From assembly GCA_938073895.1 (NCBI GenBank), contig CALJFB010000003.1, positions 1 through 64,000 on the forward strand: a stretch of DNA of 64,000 nt. The letters are read 5' to 3'. The stretch comes from an uncultured Flavobacteriaceae bacterium (lineage in GTDB: Bacteria > Bacteroidota > Bacteroidia > Flavobacteriales > Flavobacteriaceae). A model generated the notes under the pieces. It was not told the origin of the DNA and did not search any database. It was given only the letters and a program-made list of their open reading frames with translations. The translations under genes were made by a program, and so were the position numbers. Below, piece after piece: positions 27,152 to 35,675 of the stretch (within the stretch, counting starts at the first letter, position 1; each line of letters starts with the position of its first letter).

Positions 27152-28042
27152 TTATTTAGATGCTTTATTATAAGATGATAGTTTTTGTAAGCTTTTTTTA
27201 GAGAGAAATTTAGTGTAAACGCCACCTTTAATTTTATTAACATCAAACTCTATAATAAAGGCATTTTTGTCTATTTTGTCTATTAAATTATAGGTTCTTC
27301 TAATATCTATTCTATTAATTACAGTATGGATAATGTCTTGTTTAAGCGTTTCGCCTCTTTTACCAAAGCCTCCAGAACCTTGGTATAGTGTGGTTCCTGC
27401 ACCAATTGTTTTAATTAGTTCTGTATTAATGGCTTCATTTTTAGGAGATATTATGGTTAGTCCAACGTAATCCTCGAAGCCTTCAATCATTAAATCAATA
27501 ATTTTTGCTGTAACTATAAAAGTTAACACAGAGTACATTGCAATTTCTAAAGAAAGTAATAAGGCAGTTGCGGCAAATAAAATGGCATTAAATACTAAAA
27601 TTACTTTTCCAATACCTATTCCTAGGCGTTCGTTTATAAATATGCCTAATATTTCCGATCCATCTAAAACAGCACCATTTTTTATAGTTAAGCCAATTCC
27701 TGCTCCAAGAAATAATCCGCCAAATATGGCAATAAGTAATTTGTCTTCTGTTATAGGTGTAAATTCTTCAAAATGAATAATTATAGCTAACGTTAATATA
27801 GATAACACCGATTTTATAAAAATACGTCTAGACAGACTAAACCATGCAAGAATTAAAAATGGAATACTAACAATTAATAAAAATATAGAGATATTAAAAT
27901 TAAATAATTCGCTTAATAGAATGGCTATTCCTGTTGCGCCACCATCTAAAAAACCATTAGGTAATAAGAATAATTTTAAGCCAATACTTGCCAGGAAAAT
28001 ACCAATAGCTATTTGTGTTATTTCGGATAATAGTTGTTTCAT
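27152..28042 (-). CDS. YitT family membrane protein (DUF161/DUF2179)
   Basis: 296 residues. Five to six helices in the first 190 residues with family motifs GLKLFLLPNGFLDGGATG and KNGAVLDGSEILGI, then a soluble DUF2179 domain (about 215-285). YitT proteins are widespread and lack an established function. Its start codon overlaps the stop of the Fic gene by 4 nt, so translation is coupled. Confidence 0.9.
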   Translation of the reverse strand: MKQLLSEITQIAIGIFLASIGLKLFLLPNGFLDGGATGIAILLSELFNFNISIFLLIVSIPFLILAWFSLSRRIFIKSVLSILTLAIIIHFEEFTPITEDKLLIAIFGGLFLGAGIGLTIKNGAVLDGSEILGIFINERLGIGIGKVILVFNAILFAATALLLSLEIAMYSVLTFIVTAKIIDLMIEGFEDYVGLTIISPKNEAINTELIKTIGAGTTLYQGSGGFGKRGETLKQDIIHTVINRIDIRRTYNLIDKIDKNAFIIEFDVNKIKGGVYTKFLSKKSLQKLSSYNKASK

Positions 28043-28818
28043 TTTCTTTGTTTTCCTATTTTGGTTACAGAGTTGTTTATAATGACTGCATTGTCGTAAA
28101 TTCTAGATATTTCTTGTTCAAAAAATAAGTTTAAACTTGTATTCCATTTTTTTGGGTTGGTTTCTAATGCTCTAAAGCTTTTAGAAAGTGTACGAATATA
28201 TTCTTCTTTTTCAGTATTATCTCTAATAAATATTGGCGGATATAAATCGTACATTAAAATCCAATTTTTTGCTATTCTAGTGGTTCTTCCATTTCCGTCT
28301 ATAAATGTATGTATTCTAATTAATTCATGATGAAAATATATAGCTTTTATAATTGGGTTGCTAATTTTGTTTAAATTATAAAATAATTGCGAGACTAAAG
28401 CCGGAATTATATGCTGATCTGGACAGATATAAGAGCCTATTTGGACACTTTTATTTCTGTATCTATTGGGATGACTACTATGAGATTCTGGAGATATAGA
28501 TCTAAAAAGTTGAAATAACTGTAATTCGGTTTTAAAGCCTATTTGGTTTTTAATTTCTTCAACAACAACTTCTAATGTTTTATTAAGCGAAATTAAATAC
28601 AGTTTTGCTTCAGCATCTGTCTGAGCTTCCATTTGTGCATTTTTTATGCTTAACAACTCTTTTAAGTCTGTTGTGCTAGATAAATACGCGTTTAATAAAT
28701 CGTCTGCCTCGTGTTGTCTACTATAGGTAATTAGCCTAAAAGTAGATTTCATAATATCCTCAATAGCTGTAATTTTAGACATGTCTACTTTTATTTCGCT
28801 TACAGGTAGGATTTCCAT
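28039..28818 (-). CDS. Fic family protein (AMPylase-like)
   Basis: 259 residues. The Fic core is intact: H170-x-F-x-x-GNGR-T-T-R181, so the catalytic His and phosphate-binding loop are present. The upstream flap region near 118-130 contains NRYR and VQIG, as in Fic proteins that transfer AMP from ATP. I do not see an S/T-x-x-x-E-G/N inhibitory helix in the N-terminus, nor an adjacent antitoxin gene; instead yitT follows with a 4-nt overlap. Regulation and target are unknown. Confidence 0.88.
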   Translation of the reverse strand: MEILPVSEIKVDMSKITAIEDIMKSTFRLITYSRQHEADDLLNAYLSSTTDLKELLSIKNAQMEAQTDAEAKLYLISLNKTLEVVVEEIKNQIGFKTELQLFQLFRSISPESHSSHPNRYRNKSVQIGSYICPDQHIIPALVSQLFYNLNKISNPIIKAIYFHHELIRIHTFIDGNGRTTRIAKNWILMYDLYPPIFIRDNTEKEEYIRTLSKSFRALETNPKKWNTSLNLFFEQEISRIYDNAVIINNSVTKIGKQRK

Positions 28819-28971
28819 AACAGTTAATTTTTTTAATAATTATTAGTTAGGTCTAAGCTATGTTAAAAATAGAGAAACAGCGTAGTATTTAGTTTTTGTT
28901 AACTATTAGTATTTGTTATGTTGTTTATAACTTAACTTAATAAAGTGTAAATTTTGGTTTACAAAATAATA

Positions 28972-29661
28972 TTAAGCAATATGCTTTTTGTAGTAAGTTA
29001 ATAAAGTGTTTGGAGAAGCGCCAAACCATTTTTTTACGTAAATAGTCCAGAAGTGGTATTGTAGTTTCCAAATGCCATGACGTTCGTACAAACGTGCTGA
29101 GGTTGTAATGTTTTTTTGAATTACGGTAAACTCTTTACGCGCATAAAGTTCGTTAATAAGTATATTATCTTCGTAAATAATATAAGATTCGTTAAAACCA
29201 CCAATGTCTTTAAAAAGATTTTTGCATATAAACTGACTTTGATCGCCGCCTCTACAAGCACGCCAAGAAAATTGAGTTAACCAACTTGCTAAACGAAGCC
29301 ACCAATGGTTATTGTCAAATTTTAAACGGAAACAACCAGCTAAATTGTTTTTATGATATTCTTTAATAATTAAAGCATCATAACGGTTTGGAGGAAAAGA
29401 ATCTGCGTGTAAAAAGTATAAAATGGCACCATTTGCAATTTTAGCACCAGTATTCATTTGTTTTGCTCTTCCTTTTTCTGAAGTAATTAATTTTATGTTT
29501 AAGCCTAAATTGCATACAATATCTTGCGTGCCATCTGTACTTCCGCCATCTACTACAATAATTTCGGTGAGATTCTCTAAAGAGGCATTATCTATTAGAT
29601 GATTTAGTAGATCTTCAATAGTTTTTGCTTCGTTTAATACAGGAATTATAATGCTTATCAT
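28972..29661 (-). CDS. Family 2 glycosyltransferase, arsenosugar-associated (TIGR04283-like)
   Basis: 229 residues. GT-A fold with SIIIPVLNEAKTI, VVDGGSTDGT and FLHADSFPP, and a CRGGDQSQF segment near 140. These match the transferase family found with radical SAM ArsS genes and annotated as arsenosugar biosynthesis glycosyltransferase. No C-terminal helix domain. It is the last gene of the 13-gene minus-strand run that begins with the AhpD-like gene at 42561. Its acceptor is not proven. Confidence 0.82.
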   Translation of the reverse strand: MISIIIPVLNEAKTIEDLLNHLIDNASLENLTEIIVVDGGSTDGTQDIVCNLGLNIKLITSEKGRAKQMNTGAKIANGAILYFLHADSFPPNRYDALIIKEYHKNNLAGCFRLKFDNNHWWLRLASWLTQFSWRACRGGDQSQFICKNLFKDIGGFNESYIIYEDNILINELYARKEFTVIQKNITTSARLYERHGIWKLQYHFWTIYVKKWFGASPNTLLTYYKKHIA

Positions 29662-29706
29662 ATGTTTATTTACGATAAAAACAGGATTGTAGTTTTTACT
29701 TTTGTA

Positions 29707-30558
29707 TTATTTTATATCGTTTAAATTCCAATCGTAATTTTTGTAATTAACTTTTGTATTGGTATTTATTTTAGTTTTACTATAGGTATTAATGTAGTCT
29801 ATAAGGCTTCCGTTTTGTGTGAAATCGTTTTTGTACCATTTAAAAATTTCAGAAATTTTAATGCTATCTGCACTAATTTTATTTTTATTGTCATTGTTTA
29901 TAAACCCAATTGTTGCTTCTTCCATTAAAGCCATAACATTATCTTTAGTGTAAGCTTTATTTAATAGTTTTGGGCAACCAATAGAAGCGCAGTTTATAGC
30001 AAAATGAATTCTTGGCTCGTTCATTTTACGTAAAATACCATTTTCAATGTCGGCTAAAGAGTAATTTTCTATTCCAATTTTAATACGGTTTTTTGACCAA
30101 GGATTACTAATGTCTTTTATGCTTTTTGTTGGGTAATTATCTACAATTAACTTAATGGTATTTGCGTTATAAACATTAATAAAATAAGCAAGTTGATCTT
30201 GAATAGTCCATTTTTCTGTAGGGATTTGCGTTGCTAAATAGTTAACGTAAATGTTTAATGTGTTTATTTCAGATTTAAAACCTTTATAATCTACATTTCC
30301 GTTATCTTTAACATATTTCTGTAATAAATTATGCAAAGAAGAATGATCTATATTTATAGTGTTTCTAGTTGCTGCTTTTGTATTTTCTGTAACAGTTTTA
30401 GAAACCGATTCTTTTAACGTTTCTAGATTTTCTTCTAATTGATTAGTTTCGGTGTTATTGGTTGTAATTTCGGTTTTTACACTTTTTAAAGGTAATCCTT
30501 TTGCAGAAAAACAGCTGCTTAACATTAATGCTAAAATGGTAACTAAGATGTATTTCAT
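29707..30558 (-). CDS. DUF547 lipoprotein
   Basis: 283 residues. A lipoprotein signal (LMLSSC, Cys about residue 16) is followed by a Thr/Glu/Asn-rich linker of about 50 residues and a DUF547 domain: LAYFINVYNANTIKLIV, the FAINCASIGCPKL block, and KWYKNDFTQNG. A paralogue without the linker lies at 21933-22634. It sits between the sterol-desaturase-like gene (72 nt) and the TIGR04283-like gene (45 nt) in the arsenosugar-type operon. Activity unknown. Confidence 0.85.
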   Translation of the reverse strand: MKYILVTILALMLSSCFSAKGLPLKSVKTEITTNNTETNQLEENLETLKESVSKTVTENTKAATRNTINIDHSSLHNLLQKYVKDNGNVDYKGFKSEINTLNIYVNYLATQIPTEKWTIQDQLAYFINVYNANTIKLIVDNYPTKSIKDISNPWSKNRIKIGIENYSLADIENGILRKMNEPRIHFAINCASIGCPKLLNKAYTKDNVMALMEEATIGFINNDNKNKISADSIKISEIFKWYKNDFTQNGSLIDYINTYSKTKINTNTKVNYKNYDWNLNDIK

Positions 30559-30630
30559 GATGCGCTACTTTTGACAATTAAGTCGAATAGATTCTAATTT
30601 ACTTACGTTTTTTAGCAACTTTAGTTTTTG

Positions 30631-31524
30631 TTAAGGTTTCTTTTTAAATGTAATAGGATATAATTCTTGACTTATAAAATCTTTAGGAAAATTCTCGTCG
30701 TTTGTAAAACCCAATTCAATATCTTTTCCGCTATAAGGTATGTAGTTTGTTTTAAAAATATAGTCCCAAACGCTAAGTGTTATTCCAAAATTCATTCCTT
30801 TAGGTAAATGGTTTGGAAGTTGTTTAGCATGATGCCAAATATGCATTTTTGGATTGTTAAAAAGATATTTAAAAACTCCATAATCCCAGCCTAAATTGGC
30901 ATGATTTATATGTCCAATAATTATGGTAAAAAAGTGGATTATTGCCACATCTTTTGCTGTAAAGCCACCAATTATAGCTAATGGAATATATAAAAAACTT
31001 TTGTAGACTACAGGTTCCATCCAATGGTAGCGTAAATGTGCAGCAAATCCCATTTGTTTTACACTATGGTGTACTTTATGAAAATTCCATAAAAATGGTA
31101 CGCGATGTAGCACATTATGAGTTGTCCATTGTACAAAATCGCTTACTATAAAAAAGATAAATAAACCCCAGAATTTTGGGAATGTAGAGATATCTATAAG
31201 CTGAAAATCTATTAAATTAAAACCAAAAAGACCTAAAGCAGCCTCGAAAAATTGAGCTGTTGCATTAGATAATGCTATAAGAATAATTAGATTTAATAGA
31301 AAAAAATTGAAGAACATATAAAATGTATCTAACCAAAAGTCTTTTCTAAAAACAGGTTGGTTTTTTCGCCATGGAAATGCCAGTTCTAACAAGAAAGTAA
31401 CAACAGAAATTAGAATTAATCCATAGAAATAGTTGTTCCAATTGGAATTAAAAAGAATTTGATTTTTAAGGTAATTCCAATAACCAGTATAAGAGTTTTC
31501 TATAATAGTAATTAGTTGTTCCAT
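30631..31524 (-). CDS. Sterol desaturase / fatty acid hydroxylase superfamily membrane protein
   Basis: 297 residues, four or more membrane helices, and the eight-histidine di-iron signature: H136xxxH140, H149xxHH153, and H228xxHH232, plus histidines near 205-208. Members oxidise lipids with O2 or cleave alkylglycerol ethers. The substrate here is unknown. Its position inside the ArsS operon, 48 nt after the purine-nucleoside phosphorylase, could point to a lipid-linked product, but that is a guess. Confidence 0.88.
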   Translation of the reverse strand: MEQLITIIENSYTGYWNYLKNQILFNSNWNNYFYGLILISVVTFLLELAFPWRKNQPVFRKDFWLDTFYMFFNFFLLNLIILIALSNATAQFFEAALGLFGFNLIDFQLIDISTFPKFWGLFIFFIVSDFVQWTTHNVLHRVPFLWNFHKVHHSVKQMGFAAHLRYHWMEPVVYKSFLYIPLAIIGGFTAKDVAIIHFFTIIIGHINHANLGWDYGVFKYLFNNPKMHIWHHAKQLPNHLPKGMNFGITLSVWDYIFKTNYIPYSGKDIELGFTNDENFPKDFISQELYPITFKKKP

Positions 31525-31572
31525 GATTTTATTTTTAGTTCTTAATTGCTAAAAAAAATATTACGTATTTAT

Positions 31573-32385
31573 TTACAGCTGTTTAATTAATGCTTTAAAA
31601 AGTGTAATCATTTCTGGTTCTGCTTTGGTTGCCATAGCAATAATTTCAGAAATATCTACAGGTTGTAAGTTATTTGGGTCACATTCGTCTGTTAAAACAG
31701 AAATTGCAGCAACATTTAATTTTAATTGATTGGCAACAATAATTTCTGGAACAGTACTCATTCCAACAGCATCTGCACCAAGAATTTTAAGCATTCTGTA
31801 TTCTGCACGAGTTTCTAATTGTGGTCCAAAAACACTAGCATAAACGCCTTCGTGTAAATTAATGTTATTTGCTTTTGCAATAGCTTTAAATTTAGTATTA
31901 ATATCTAAGCTATATGGTGCGCTCATATCTACAAAACGTTCTCCAAATTCTTCGACACCTTTAAAGGCTAATGGCGAGTTTCCTTGTAAATTAATATGGT
32001 CTTCAATAAGCATTAATTCGCCTTTTTTAAAGTCTAAATTAACAGCGCCAGAAGCGTTAGAAACTAGCAGCGTTTTAATTCCAAGTTCTGCCATAACACG
32101 AACTGGATAAGTTACATCTTGAAGCGTATAACCTTCGTATAAATGAAAACGACCTTGCATTACAATTACGGTTTTGCCTTCTAATTTTCCGTAAATTAAT
32201 TTTCCCTTATGAAACTCTACAGTTGCAGTAGGAAAATTAGGAATATGGTTATAACTTACTTCTTGAATTATTTCAATTTCGTTTGTTAATTGGCCTAAAC
32301 CTGTTCCTAAAATTATTCCTATTTCTGGAGATTCAAATCCTTTTTCTTTTAAATATTGTGTGGTTTGTTGTATGTATTTTTTCAT
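31573..32385 (-). CDS. Purine-nucleoside phosphorylase, trimeric type
   Basis: 270 residues. Family motifs: ILGTGLG phosphate loop, QGRFHLYEGY, SNASGAVN, EGVYASVFGPQLET with E191 (human E201), and GMSTVPE. At the base-specificity position, human N243, this protein has D233 (VLTDEC). In the human enzyme Asn to Asp at this place favours adenosine. The gene overlaps the DUF2064 gene by 4 nt within the ArsS operon, which suggests it removes adenine from a 5'-arsenical deoxyadenosine made by ArsS rather than acting only in general salvage. Confidence 0.88.
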   Translation of the reverse strand: MKKYIQQTTQYLKEKGFESPEIGIILGTGLGQLTNEIEIIQEVSYNHIPNFPTATVEFHKGKLIYGKLEGKTVIVMQGRFHLYEGYTLQDVTYPVRVMAELGIKTLLVSNASGAVNLDFKKGELMLIEDHINLQGNSPLAFKGVEEFGERFVDMSAPYSLDINTKFKAIAKANNINLHEGVYASVFGPQLETRAEYRMLKILGADAVGMSTVPEIIVANQLKLNVAAISVLTDECDPNNLQPVDISEIIAMATKAEPEMITLFKALIKQL

Positions 32386-32984
32386 TTGTAAAAATGTTCT
32401 AATTCTTTATAAGGTTTAAGGTCTTCAAACGTGTCAATATCGTTTAAAGATTTAGTTAAATATACATTGTAGTTTTTTAAGTCTTTGGTGGTACTTTTAA
32501 AAACGGTTTCTGTTCCCCAATTTTTATTTGTAAATACATTTGGAATTACTTTTTTCATTCCAAAAAGATAATAACCGCCATCTAATGCAGGTCCTAAAAC
32601 AGCATCGTGTGTATCTAATTTAGTAAAAGCTTCGTTAATATATTTTTGGTCTAAATCGTATAAATCGCTACCAATAATAATCACTTTTTTGTGTCCTAAA
32701 TTAAATAATTCCTGAAAAGCATTTTGCATTCTTAGTCCTAAATCTTCTCCAAATTGTTGTTTTTTGTTGAAGAATTTTTCATTCCAAATGTCGTTTTCTC
32801 TAACTTTAACAGAGTAATATGCATAGCGAGAAGCTTCTATTTTTTTGGCCACATTTGCAGTATGCTGCAATAAAAATTTATAAACATTTAAAGCGGCTTG
32901 ATCTCCAATAGTTTTGGCTAAACGTGTTTTACATTTGCCTAATTCTGGATTCCTTGTAAAAATTATAAGTGCATTATTACTCAT
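32382..32984 (-). CDS. DUF2064 transferase-like protein, arsenosugar-associated (TIGR04282-like)
   Basis: 200 residues. Nucleotidyltransferase-like GT-A fold with N-terminal RNPELGKCKTRLA (residues 11-23), IGSDLYDL, and LGPALDGGYYLFG. This is the DUF2064/TIGR04282 pattern seen beside ArsS genes. It may transfer a sugar or nucleotidyl group to the arsenosugar intermediate; biochemistry for the family is limited. It overlaps the rhodanese gene by 8 nt and the phosphorylase gene by 4 nt. Confidence 0.85.
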   Translation of the reverse strand: MSNNALIIFTRNPELGKCKTRLAKTIGDQAALNVYKFLLQHTANVAKKIEASRYAYYSVKVRENDIWNEKFFNKKQQFGEDLGLRMQNAFQELFNLGHKKVIIIGSDLYDLDQKYINEAFTKLDTHDAVLGPALDGGYYLFGMKKVIPNVFTNKNWGTETVFKSTTKDLKNYNVYLTKSLNDIDTFEDLKPYKELEHFYK

Positions 32985-33489
32985 TAGGTTCTACTTTTGG
33001 GACATAAGAAATACCTTTTTTTAGCCATTTACTCCAAGCTTTAGAAAAGGCATGGACGCTATCGGTTTCTTTTTTATTGTTGTTATAGACATTAAAATTA
33101 GTATTCTTCCATTTAAAAATTCCGCCATAAAGATTTTTAACATTGGTGTAGCCTGCAGTTTTAAGTTTATTGGCAATGGTTTCGCTTCTAATTCCTAAAG
33201 AGCAATACACCACAATAGCGTTGTCTTTATTTGGAATAGTATTTAAAACTGTTTCCAATTTAAAGGTATTGTAACCTACATAAATAGCGTTTTTTAAATG
33301 GCTTATATTGTATTCTTCAATTTCGCGAGCATCTAATAAAATGGCATTTGTTTTAGGCATAGCTAATTCCTCTACAGAAATATAAGGCACGTTATTAGTG
33401 TTATATTTTTTAAGTAGTTTATCAAGGTTTTTTTGTGAAAAACCTATTGTTACTGTAAAAAGTGCTAAAAATGTAAGTGTTAACTTCAT
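32977..33489 (-). CDS. Secreted single-domain rhodanese
   Basis: 170 residues with a signal peptide ending near GFSQ (residue 19). One rhodanese domain with the active-site cysteine in VVYCSLGIRSE (near 111) and the conserved DAREIEEY. Rhodaneses carry sulfane sulfur on the cysteine. An exported member in an ArsS operon could handle thiol- or thio-arsenical chemistry in the periplasm, but this is inference. It overlaps both neighbours (4 and 8 nt). Confidence 0.85.
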   Translation of the reverse strand: MKLTLTFLALFTVTIGFSQKNLDKLLKKYNTNNVPYISVEELAMPKTNAILLDAREIEEYNISHLKNAIYVGYNTFKLETVLNTIPNKDNAIVVYCSLGIRSETIANKLKTAGYTNVKNLYGGIFKWKNTNFNVYNNNKKETDSVHAFSKAWSKWLKKGISYVPKVEPNE

Positions 33490-34313
33490 AATACAATTTC
33501 CAAACCTTCACGCTTTGTTTCTTCTTCAGGAAGAATTTCTGTGTTATCCCAAATTCCATTTATTATGGTTTGTGCGTAAGCTTTGGGTAAATTATTTTTA
33601 AGCATTAGTTTATTAGCCTCAAGATAATCATATTTTAAAGTATAATGGTTGCATATTAACGCTTCGTTAACTATTTCTAAAGTAGCGTACCACACATTTG
33701 GAGTGCCATCATTAGCAGGCATTCCAATAACACCAGGATTAATCCATGTTAGATTTTTTTTAGTATCTGTAAAAGGTAAGCCGCAATGTCCAGCAATAAT
33801 TGTAGTGCAATTTAAAGCTTTAAAGTTAGGCGATTTTAATTGCCAAGATGTAGATTTAAATATAAATTCTGATATGTTAGTGTATGATCCATGAATTACA
33901 GAAATAGAATGTTCTCCTAATTGAAATGATATATGATCTGGTATAGTTTTTAAATAATCTATAGATGATTTTGATAAATGTCCTTTTGCAAATGGATACC
34001 ATAATTTTGAAAACCCATCGCATCTTGAGCCTTTTGTAAAGTCGCAACCACAATCGTCTTCATCATTAATTAATTGCAGTTCTACATTTCCTAAAATAGA
34101 TTTAGCATTCCATCTTTTGAACGTGGAAATAGTTTCTTCTGGTTGCGCGCAATAACCAATTAAATCGCCTGTTGATATGCAATTACTTGCAGGGATGTTT
34201 AAATCTTTAGCTGCGTTTATTAACGCATTAAGCGCTTGGAGATTGCTGTAAACACCTCCAAAAATTAAGACTTTACCGTCTAATTTACCTAATTGTTCTA
34301 TTTTTTTATCCAT
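33486..34313 (-). CDS. Metallophosphoesterase-fold protein with degenerate metal site
   Basis: 275 residues aligned with calcineurin-like phosphoesterases. Several ligands are changed: the GDxH block reads FGGVYSN (G20 for Asp, Y22 for His), GNHD reads GNVE (V77 for His) and GHxH reads GHCG (G178 for His). D50, N76, H141 and H176 remain. An insertion near 86-100 adds three cysteines (C88, C90, C98). Phosphatase activity is therefore doubtful. It may be a binding or regulatory protein. It overlaps the symporter gene by 16 nt and the rhodanese gene by 4 nt. Confidence 0.75.
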   Translation of the reverse strand: MDKKIEQLGKLDGKVLIFGGVYSNLQALNALINAAKDLNIPASNCISTGDLIGYCAQPEETISTFKRWNAKSILGNVELQLINDEDDCGCDFTKGSRCDGFSKLWYPFAKGHLSKSSIDYLKTIPDHISFQLGEHSISVIHGSYTNISEFIFKSTSWQLKSPNFKALNCTTIIAGHCGLPFTDTKKNLTWINPGVIGMPANDGTPNVWYATLEIVNEALICNHYTLKYDYLEANKLMLKNNLPKAYAQTIINGIWDNTEILPEEETKREGLEIVL

Positions 34314-35632
34314 TTTGGTACAATATATAAAATGCAGCAGCTTAAAATTCCCCAGACATTAATCCAAAGTAAATTGGCGTATTTTCCAGAGGTTAAAATT
34401 AAGGCTTTTGGAAACATATTAAAAACTAAAAAGAAGCCAAATATAATACCACAGCAAACACTTAAATAAAAACTTATTCTTGGTGTTTTTAGTTTCCAAA
34501 AAATAAAAATTGGCGTTAAACCAATAACCATAGTTCCAGAAATTGTGGTGGCAGAAAGTATTTCGGCATTTAAAAACACAGGAATTGTTCCTAAAATAAC
34601 TAAAAGTACCATTGCCCAACGACCAAAAGAAATGGTTTTTCCTAATTTTAAATCGATAACCAATAATTTTGAAAACGATGAAAACGTAGAGTCCAAGGTG
34701 GATGCTGCCGATGTTATCATTATAAAATTAATAACCAATAATATAATAACACCAAAAGCTTTTCCAACTTCTACAGCAGCTTGACCTTTAAAGCCTTGTT
34801 TTTGAGCATAAATTCCAATAATACTAAAAAGTACAATACAAATTGCTCCTAAAACACTTGCTAATAAAAAACTTTTTCGAGTTACTTTTGGCGAACTTAT
34901 AAAACCACGATCTGTTAAAACTGGATCGTGAAACGGATAACTAAACGATTGTATTATTGCAGCAAAGAATAAATTAAGACCTAACTCGAAACTCCATATT
35001 CCAGAACTTGTAACATCGGAAACACTAAACGATTCTTCTGTAAATAACTGCAATAAAATTACAATTAGTAGTATGCTAAATAAAACCATTTGTATAACAT
35101 CTGTAAAAATAGAACTACTTAATCCACCTTTAAGTGCATAAGCTAAAGTAAGTAGTGTAAATACAATTATAGACCAATAATAAGCCAATGTGCCTGTAGC
35201 ACCAAAGTAAGATCCAATAACCATTGTATTGCTCCAAACTTCATTAAACAATCTAAAAATTATTAAAATTGAAAACAAAATAACCGCATTTTTTCCGAAT
35301 TTTGATTGAAGAAAATGATGAATACTTTTAAATCCACCTTTTGTTCTTAGGTTGTAAATTATTAGTCCTGCAACAGCAAAACTTAAATAGTAAGCAGCAT
35401 AAGATACGCCACCAACTAAGCCATAAGCCAAACCTAAATTTGCGGCATTAGTAATACTTTTGGCAAAAATCCAAGAAATAATTAAGCTACCAGTTAGCAC
35501 CAATACATTTGGTGCTTTTTTATTGGAAGTTGCTTTATAAAACTGATTCGTCGTTTTTGCAAAAGGCGATAAAAAAAACAATAGTGTACTTGAAGCAATT
35601 ACTAAAATCCATTGCCAATGTATAGTTTCCAT
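34298..35632 (-). CDS. Sodium:solute symporter family transporter
   Basis: 444 residues, about 12 to 13 membrane helices, resembling the SSS family (LAYGLVGGVSYAAYYLSF, later DSTFSSFSKLLVIDL near 315-330, the SSS Na2-site region). The substrate is not predictable from sequence. It follows SusC/SusD by 43 nt and precedes the phosphoesterase-like gene with a 16-nt overlap. This gives the operon both outer- and inner-membrane uptake components. Confidence 0.82.
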   Translation of the reverse strand: METIHWQWILVIASSTLLFFLSPFAKTTNQFYKATSNKKAPNVLVLTGSLIISWIFAKSITNAANLGLAYGLVGGVSYAAYYLSFAVAGLIIYNLRTKGGFKSIHHFLQSKFGKNAVILFSILIIFRLFNEVWSNTMVIGSYFGATGTLAYYWSIIVFTLLTLAYALKGGLSSSIFTDVIQMVLFSILLIVILLQLFTEESFSVSDVTSSGIWSFELGLNLFFAAIIQSFSYPFHDPVLTDRGFISSPKVTRKSFLLASVLGAICIVLFSIIGIYAQKQGFKGQAAVEVGKAFGVIILLVINFIMITSAASTLDSTFSSFSKLLVIDLKLGKTISFGRWAMVLLVILGTIPVFLNAEILSATTISGTMVIGLTPIFIFWKLKTPRISFYLSVCCGIIFGFFLVFNMFPKALILTSGKYANLLWINVWGILSCCILYIVPKWIKK

Positions 35633-35675
35633 TTTATTTAATATTAAACGTCTTTGTTTTAGATTTATTTATTAT

